A stretch of 64,000 bases of DNA from Rhodospirillaceae bacterium (GTDB lineage Bacteria; Pseudomonadota; Alphaproteobacteria; DSM-16000; Inquilinaceae), in assembly GCA_020638595.1 (NCBI GenBank), contig JACKIG010000010.1:62001-126000 (forward strand). Reading direction: 5' to 3'. This document shows, one piece after another, positions 59,854 to 64,000 of this stretch. The notes under the pieces were generated by a model. That model made no database searches, had not been told where the DNA came from, and saw only the letters and a program-made list of their open reading frames with translations. Every line of letters begins with the position of its first letter. Within the stretch, counting starts at the first letter, position 1. A program made the position numbers and the translations under genes.

Positions 59854-60618
59854 GCGGGCTCCTGTGCCAGTCCTGCGGGGCCGGGCGGCATCGACCACCC
59901 GCCCGCAGGGGTGGGGGCGACGCCCCTGCAATAGCGCTTGTCCGGTCGGTGCGGCAACCGGGACCGGTATTCTCCGCCCCGCGGCGGGAACTTGCGAAGG
60001 CACGGTGCGTTGGAAATGATCGCAACGGCGACGCGATCGGGCTATGATAGTTCGTAATCGAAACACTCGCCGTTTACGGAGCGGCGGAGGCCCAGGCCGA
60101 TAATGTCACACTCCGGTGTGTAGGTTCTGCCGATTTTCCTTTTGACCAGAATGCCTTGGAACTCTAGCATCCGTTGGAAAATCAGAACGTTGGGCAACTG
60201 TCTGCGAAGTGACCCGCCGGCAGGTGCTGGACAACGTCGGTATCGCGGTAGCGTCGGAACCGCGCCAGGGCAGAGAGAGTCGCTCCAGAAGGGACGAGAC
60301 TGGGGCAATTCGGACCGGGAGTGGAGATGATGAACGACGCATGCTGGGTTGGACTGACCGCCATACCTCGTGCAGGGCCCGGACAGCGCGGAGAATGAGC
60401 GGCACCGTCAGGAACGGTTGCGTCATGCTCTGCGGCCCGGCACAAGCGCTGCCTTCCTCGATGGGGGAAAGGCCGCTGTGGCGTATTGCCGATGACGTCT
60501 CCTATCCGATCGATGCCATGCCGGGTGGCGGCGGCCGCCCGGGCCAATCCAAGCAGCGCGCGGCAACCCGGTCTTGCAGGAACGGACGCGCCGTCTTGAG
60601 TGTGGGAGGGACGGTGTT
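59854..60618. other. Long intergenic region upstream of the glycosylphosphotransferase gene
   Basis: 765 bases between divergent EPS genes without a convincing gene. The part at about 60040-60200 is clearly lower in GC than the surroundings. On the minus strand, 60170-60042 encodes 42 residues (starting MLEFQGILVKRKIG, ending CFDYELS) with unremarkable but protein-like composition and only a weak ribosome site; it could be a small gene, the remnant of one, or chance. The overlapping frames 60209-60622 (plus) and 60182-60631 (minus) look like composition artefacts. The region probably holds the promoters for both flanking EPS genes. Confidence 0.5.
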
Positions 60619-62160
60619 TTGACGGCATCATCCATGCGGCTCAACCCCGATGCGTTGCAGGCATCGAACAGCAACGCCTACGCCGGTGAAGGCGTCGCCC
60701 TGCCGGCAACCGGCGGGACGGCGGTCGAAGGTCTTCCGCAACGGGGCTTGTCCAGCTGGGGCCATCCCCGGCGGTCGCCCCTTCCGTTTGCCATCTTCAG
60801 CCTGAAACTGGCCGATATCGCCGCCGCGCTTGCGCTCGGCATCGTCGTCGCCGGCGAATACGCCAGCATTCCGGGATCGGTCGTCGGGTTCCGCGAAGCC
60901 CTGCTTCTGCTGATGCTCGGCGCCGTCGTCTATCTTCAGGCGCTGCGTAACGGCGGCCAGTACGAAATGGCCGAACTGGCCCAGGGCCGCAGGATCTTCC
61001 GGCCGCTGGTGATGGCCACGTTCCTGGGCGCCACGGCGCTGGGCGTCGTCGGCATCGCCGTCGGCGAGCCGCTGACCCTGCTGGCCGTGGCCTATTTCTG
61101 GCTTGGATCGGTCGCCTTGGCCGGTTTGGCATCGCGCGGGGTGCTGTCATGGTATGTGGCGCGCTGGCGTGCCTCCGACAGCCTGGCGACGCGCATCCTG
61201 GTCGTCGGCGCGACCGAGGTGGGCGAGCGCGTGATTCGCGCAGCCCAGCAGTCGGGCAACGGCTCGGTCAAGATCGTCGGCGTCTATGACGACCGCAAGG
61301 ACCGCCTGCCGCCGGAGGTGCTGGGCTGCCCCATCCTGGGAACGACGAAGGACCTGTTGAGCAGCCGGCTGGTCGACCAGGTCGACCGCATCATCATCGC
61401 CCTGCCCTGGTCGGCCGACGCGCGCATCCTCAGCATCCTGCAAACGCTGCGCAACGCATCACCCGACATCGCGCTGGCGCCGGACCTGGCGGGCTATCTG
61501 TGCCAGGACGGCAGCGAGCTTGAGCCGGCCTCGCTGATCAAGCGCCCCGTCTGCGGCCGGTACTGGCTGACCAAGGCGATCGAGGACCGGGTGCTGGGCG
61601 TCCTGATGATGCTGGCGGCATCGCCGGCGATGCTGGTCATCGCCGCGCTGATCAAGCTGGACAGCCCGGGGCCGGTGTTCTTCGCCCAGCCCCGCTTCGG
61701 CGTGCACAACCGCATCATCAGCGTGCTGAAGTTCCGCACGATGCGCCACGAAACGCGCGACACCATGGCGACACGCCAGACCACCGCCGATGACGAACGG
61801 GTGACGCGTGTCGGCCGCTTCCTCAGGCGCTACAGCCTGGACGAGCTGCCGCAGCTGATCAACGTCATCCGCGGGGAAATGTCGGTGATCGGGCCGCGGC
61901 CCTATGCCCTGCGCATGAATGTCGGCAGCCGCTATGCCAAGGACATCCTGCTGGAATATGCGCTACGCCGGCATGTGAAGCCGGGGATCACCGGCTGGGC
62001 GCAGGTCAACGGCCATTCCGGCCCCGTGCATGAAGAGGCGCAGTTCGCCGCCCGCCTTCGCCACGACCTGCACTATGTCGAGAACTGGTCGCTGGCGCTG
62101 GATCTTCGTATCCTGTTGCGCACCTTCGGCGTCGTCTTCGGCGGCCGCACCAACGCCTGA
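60619..62160 (+). CDS. Exopolysaccharide polyprenyl glycosylphosphotransferase
   Basis: 513 residues from a TTG at 60619, with GGGAGG upstream; the ATG at 60634 is an alternative. About four N-terminal membrane spans and a CoA-binding-like Rossmann domain (ILVVGATEVGERVIRAA) lead to the catalytic PHPT domain. This has the membrane helix at AIEDRVLGVLMMLAASPAMLVIAALIK, then DSPGPVFFAQPRFG, VLKFRTMR, RVGRFLRRYSLDELPQLINVIRGEMSVIGPRP and KPGITGWAQVNG. It transfers the first sugar phosphate to undecaprenyl phosphate and so starts the EPS repeat unit. Confidence 0.94.
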   Translation: MTASSMRLNPDALQASNSNAYAGEGVALPATGGTAVEGLPQRGLSSWGHPRRSPLPFAIFSLKLADIAAALALGIVVAGEYASIPGSVVGFREALLLLMLGAVVYLQALRNGGQYEMAELAQGRRIFRPLVMATFLGATALGVVGIAVGEPLTLLAVAYFWLGSVALAGLASRGVLSWYVARWRASDSLATRILVVGATEVGERVIRAAQQSGNGSVKIVGVYDDRKDRLPPEVLGCPILGTTKDLLSSRLVDQVDRIIIALPWSADARILSILQTLRNASPDIALAPDLAGYLCQDGSELEPASLIKRPVCGRYWLTKAIEDRVLGVLMMLAASPAMLVIAALIKLDSPGPVFFAQPRFGVHNRIISVLKFRTMRHETRDTMATRQTTADDERVTRVGRFLRRYSLDELPQLINVIRGEMSVIGPRPYALRMNVGSRYAKDILLEYALRRHVKPGITGWAQVNGHSGPVHEEAQFAARLRHDLHYVENWSLALDLRILLRTFGVVFGGRTNA

Positions 62161-62167
62161 CCCGGCA

Positions 62168-62191
62168 CCCCCCTCGCGGGCGCGAGGGGGG
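62168..62191 (+). terminator. GC-rich hairpin after the glycosylphosphotransferase gene
   Basis: A perfect 11-bp stem (CCCCCCTCGCG and its complement, with a minimal GG turn) begins seven bases past the stop. No T-run follows, so it may reduce read-through into the next gene rather than end transcription outright. Confidence 0.45.
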
Positions 62192-62258
62192 CCTGTGGCC
62201 CTGCGGGACCGCGCAAGGGGGCCGTACGCCGGCGAACGGAAAGTCTCACAGGGCAGGC

Positions 62259-63320
62259 ATGCAGCGGTCAGCAGGCGACGAGAGGGACGGGACCGCCGTG
62301 CCATCGGCCCCTTCGGATGCCGACCTGGGGCAGGCGGCCGGCCCGCTCTTCACCGTGGTCATTCCCGTCTACAACAAGGCGCCCCATGTGAAGCGGTGCC
62401 TGGATTCGGTGCTGGCCCAGACCGAGCCCAGGTTCGAGATCGTCGCCGTGGACGATGCCTCCACGGACGGCAGCGGCGACATCCTGGCCGGCTGCGCGGA
62501 TCCGCGCCTGACCATCCTGCGGCGCCCGGCGCCGGGACCGGGGGCGTCGCCCGCGCGCAACCTGGCGATCGCCCACGCACAGGCACCGTGGCTGGCGTTC
62601 CTGGACGCCGACGATGCCTGGCAGCCCCGGCACCTGGAAATGATCGTCCGGGCGTGGCACGCGCAGGGGGACGATATCGGCTGCGTCTTTGCCCAGTACG
62701 AGAGCGTGTATCCCGACGGGCGGCGCGAGGCGGACCCGTTCTCGCGCCTGCCGGCGTCGCGGCGCGCGGGCAGGCTGGATTTCGCCGCCTATCTCGAAGC
62801 CTGGCTGGACACCGGCGAATCGCCCATGTGTTCCTCCACGGCGGCGATCCGCACCGCCGTCATGCGGCAGGCCGGCGGCTTTCCCGAGCGCGGCTGCGAG
62901 CGCGGGGAGGACAAGGACACCTGGCTGCGGATCATGGCACGGACGGTGGCGGCGGCGTCCGGCTATGTCGGGGCGGCCTATCATCGCGATTCCGTCAACA
63001 TGATCACGAACCGGGCGCCGGAATGCCGGGAGCATTGCATCGCCCCGACGGTCCGCGCGCTTGTCGCCGCATCGCGCAACCGCCGCGAGATCCGCCTGCT
63101 GAAGCGGATCAACAATCTGGAAACGCTGAACCTGGCAAAATCGGTCTCGCGCGCAAGACCCCTTACGGTGTCCGTCTTCCGACACTTCTATGTTTTGGCG
63201 AGTCCGATTTGGTTTATCCTGATCTGCGGCATGTGGCTGGTACCGGCCCGCAAGGGATCGCGGCTTCGGCGATGGATTGCGGCCGTGATCAAGCGTCCGA
63301 AACGGGGCGGGACGACGTGA
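62259..63320 (+). CDS. Glycosyltransferase family 2 protein
   Basis: 353 residues. GT-A fold: FTVVIPVYNKAPHVKRCLDSVLAQT, VDDASTDGS, and the metal-binding DADDAW; an acceptor part with GEDKDTWLRIM follows. A hydrophobic segment near residues 308-326 (ASPIWFILICGMWLV) may tie it to the membrane. It adds a sugar to the lipid-linked EPS unit. A long spacer with a hairpin separates it from the gene before. Confidence 0.92.
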   Translation: MQRSAGDERDGTAVPSAPSDADLGQAAGPLFTVVIPVYNKAPHVKRCLDSVLAQTEPRFEIVAVDDASTDGSGDILAGCADPRLTILRRPAPGPGASPARNLAIAHAQAPWLAFLDADDAWQPRHLEMIVRAWHAQGDDIGCVFAQYESVYPDGRREADPFSRLPASRRAGRLDFAAYLEAWLDTGESPMCSSTAAIRTAVMRQAGGFPERGCERGEDKDTWLRIMARTVAAASGYVGAAYHRDSVNMITNRAPECREHCIAPTVRALVAASRNRREIRLLKRINNLETLNLAKSVSRARPLTVSVFRHFYVLASPIWFILICGMWLVPARKGSRLRRWIAAVIKRPKRGGTT

Positions 63321-63441
63321 CCGACGCAGTCGACATGCAACGGGACGATGCGGGTTCAGGCCCGAAACCCGCGCCCCGGCGCACATGCCATCGGAGGATC
63401 GGGCAAGTGATGGGACCGAAAGGGCTGGGACGCGGGGTCGC

Positions 63442-64000
63442 ATGACGATGGGATGGCTTGCGACTTCGGTGAAGCGGCTGCTGAAGGGGCCTGCGACCGG
63501 CAACGGCACGGCTGACCCCGCGGTCGGTGCCGCGCCGGCGATCGCCGCCGGCCGCGATGGCGATGGCCGGCTGGACGGCGGGCCGGAGCGTGTCGACGGG
63601 GCGGACCGGCCGCGCGACCACGGCCGCCTGACCGCCCATGACATCATCGGTCTGTTCCAGGACGAGGAACCGGCGCCGGAGGCGGATACCCCCGTCACCC
63701 TGACCCCCGTGGGGGCAGTGCCGGCGGCCGCCACGCCCGAAGCCACCAAGCTGGCGATGCTGTCGCGGATCTTCACGCCCAGCCAGCCCAAGCGGGTGCG
63801 CACGGACTTCGCCGGCCGGCGCAACCAGCTGGCCAACATCGTCGCCGCGATCGAGGATCAGCGCTCGCACGTCGTGCTGTTCGCCCATCGCGGGCTGGGC
63901 AAGACGTCGCTGGCCAATGTCGTGGGCACCGAGGCGCGGCGCAGCGGCTATCAGGTCATCCGCTATGCCTGCAGTGCGGAGACGACCTATGCCTCGCTGT
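63442..64000 (+). CDS. P-loop ATPase, 3' end outside window
   Basis: The frame is open from the ATG at 63442 to the window end (186 residues seen). The first 120 residues are low in order (rich in Gly, Ala, Pro, Asp). Then comes an AAA/ORC-like start: RVRTDFAGRRNQLANIVAAIEDQRSHVVLFAHRGLGKTSLANVV, with Walker A HRGLGKTSL. Walker B is beyond the end. It is not a Wzc-type tyrosine kinase by these motifs. Its place at the end of the EPS gene row suggests a link with polysaccharide assembly or its regulation, but the role is unknown. Confidence 0.8.
   Translation, partial: MTMGWLATSVKRLLKGPATGNGTADPAVGAAPAIAAGRDGDGRLDGGPERVDGADRPRDHGRLTAHDIIGLFQDEEPAPEADTPVTLTPVGAVPAAATPEATKLAMLSRIFTPSQPKRVRTDFAGRRNQLANIVAAIEDQRSHVVLFAHRGLGKTSLANVVGTEARRSGYQVIRYACSAETTYASL

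Noticed and set aside
60182..60631. Two opposite frames (plus 60209-60622, minus 60182-60631) in the EPS intergenic gap
   Set aside because: No start context, no hydrophobic or domain pattern, and Arg/Gly/Pro-rich composition typical of non-coding high-GC DNA.

Overview
The window is a high-GC chromosomal segment of a free-living, motile, Gram-negative alphaproteobacterium. Evidence for this is the set of Tat-type and lipoprotein signals, the osmoregulated periplasmic glucan (Opg) genes, two chemoreceptors, Rcp1-like and HisKA_2-type signalling proteins, a MaeB-type malic enzyme fused to a phosphotransacetylase-like domain, and an AUA-initiated infC. A Rhodospirillales-like lineage is my best guess, but there is no rRNA or other marker here to fix it. 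I saw no tRNA, rRNA, CRISPR array, insertion sequence or prophage gene. Most of the window is densely packed core and accessory genes with many 4-bp ATGA overlaps.

Layout. 1-9.3 kb: the 3' part of a fused hydantoinase/oxoprolinase, a tandem pair of small secreted Rap1a/Tai-like proteins, a BASS-type transporter, a polytopic spermidine-synthase-like protein coupled to a Tat-exported isoaspartyl methyltransferase, and a secreted unknown. 9.5-15.5 kb: a beta-phosphoglucomutase / trehalose-phosphatase / GH65 phosphorylase cassette, then a secreted pair (unknown plus M48 lipoprotein protease). 15.7-20 kb: thrS-infC and small enzymes (GNAT, cupin, DUF938 methyltransferase). 20-24.4 kb: a stand-alone response regulator facing a three-gene histidine kinase/response regulator operon. 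24.7-33.1 kb: malic enzyme, a HAD phosphatase, a TPR membrane protein, alkylation repair (Ada-AlkA fusion plus Ogt), a CBS protein and a DUF1223 protein. 33.2-37.7 kb: two methyl-accepting chemotaxis proteins.

38.1-47.4 kb is a periplasmic glucan region: opgG/D-opgH on the minus strand and opgC plus an exported esterase on the plus strand, separated by a class III CoA-transferase and a ThDP enzyme. 47.4-51.1 kb is a molybdate operon modE-modA-modB-modC, preceded by a perfect 16-copy 8-bp tandem repeat and a large near-perfect palindrome that ends one base before the modE start codon. 51.1-64 kb is an exopolysaccharide locus: outer-membrane beta-barrel, Wza-like lipoprotein, GalE, second SDR sugar epimerase, Wzy/WaaL-like polymerase or ligase, Tat-exported beta-helix protein, GT4 and GT2 glycosyltransferases, a polyprenyl glycosylphosphotransferase, and a truncated P-loop ATPase at the window end.

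The observations most worth checking are the modE leader palindrome with its adjacent octamer array, the non-canonical start codons (ATA for infC, CTG for modC, possibly ATA at 13656), a double-receiver kinase carrying a second, histidine-less DHp-like segment, and the three-gene trehalose cassette that looks like an unfused version of the mycobacterial OtsB1 protein. Gene functions are read from motifs and family resemblance only; no database search was run.
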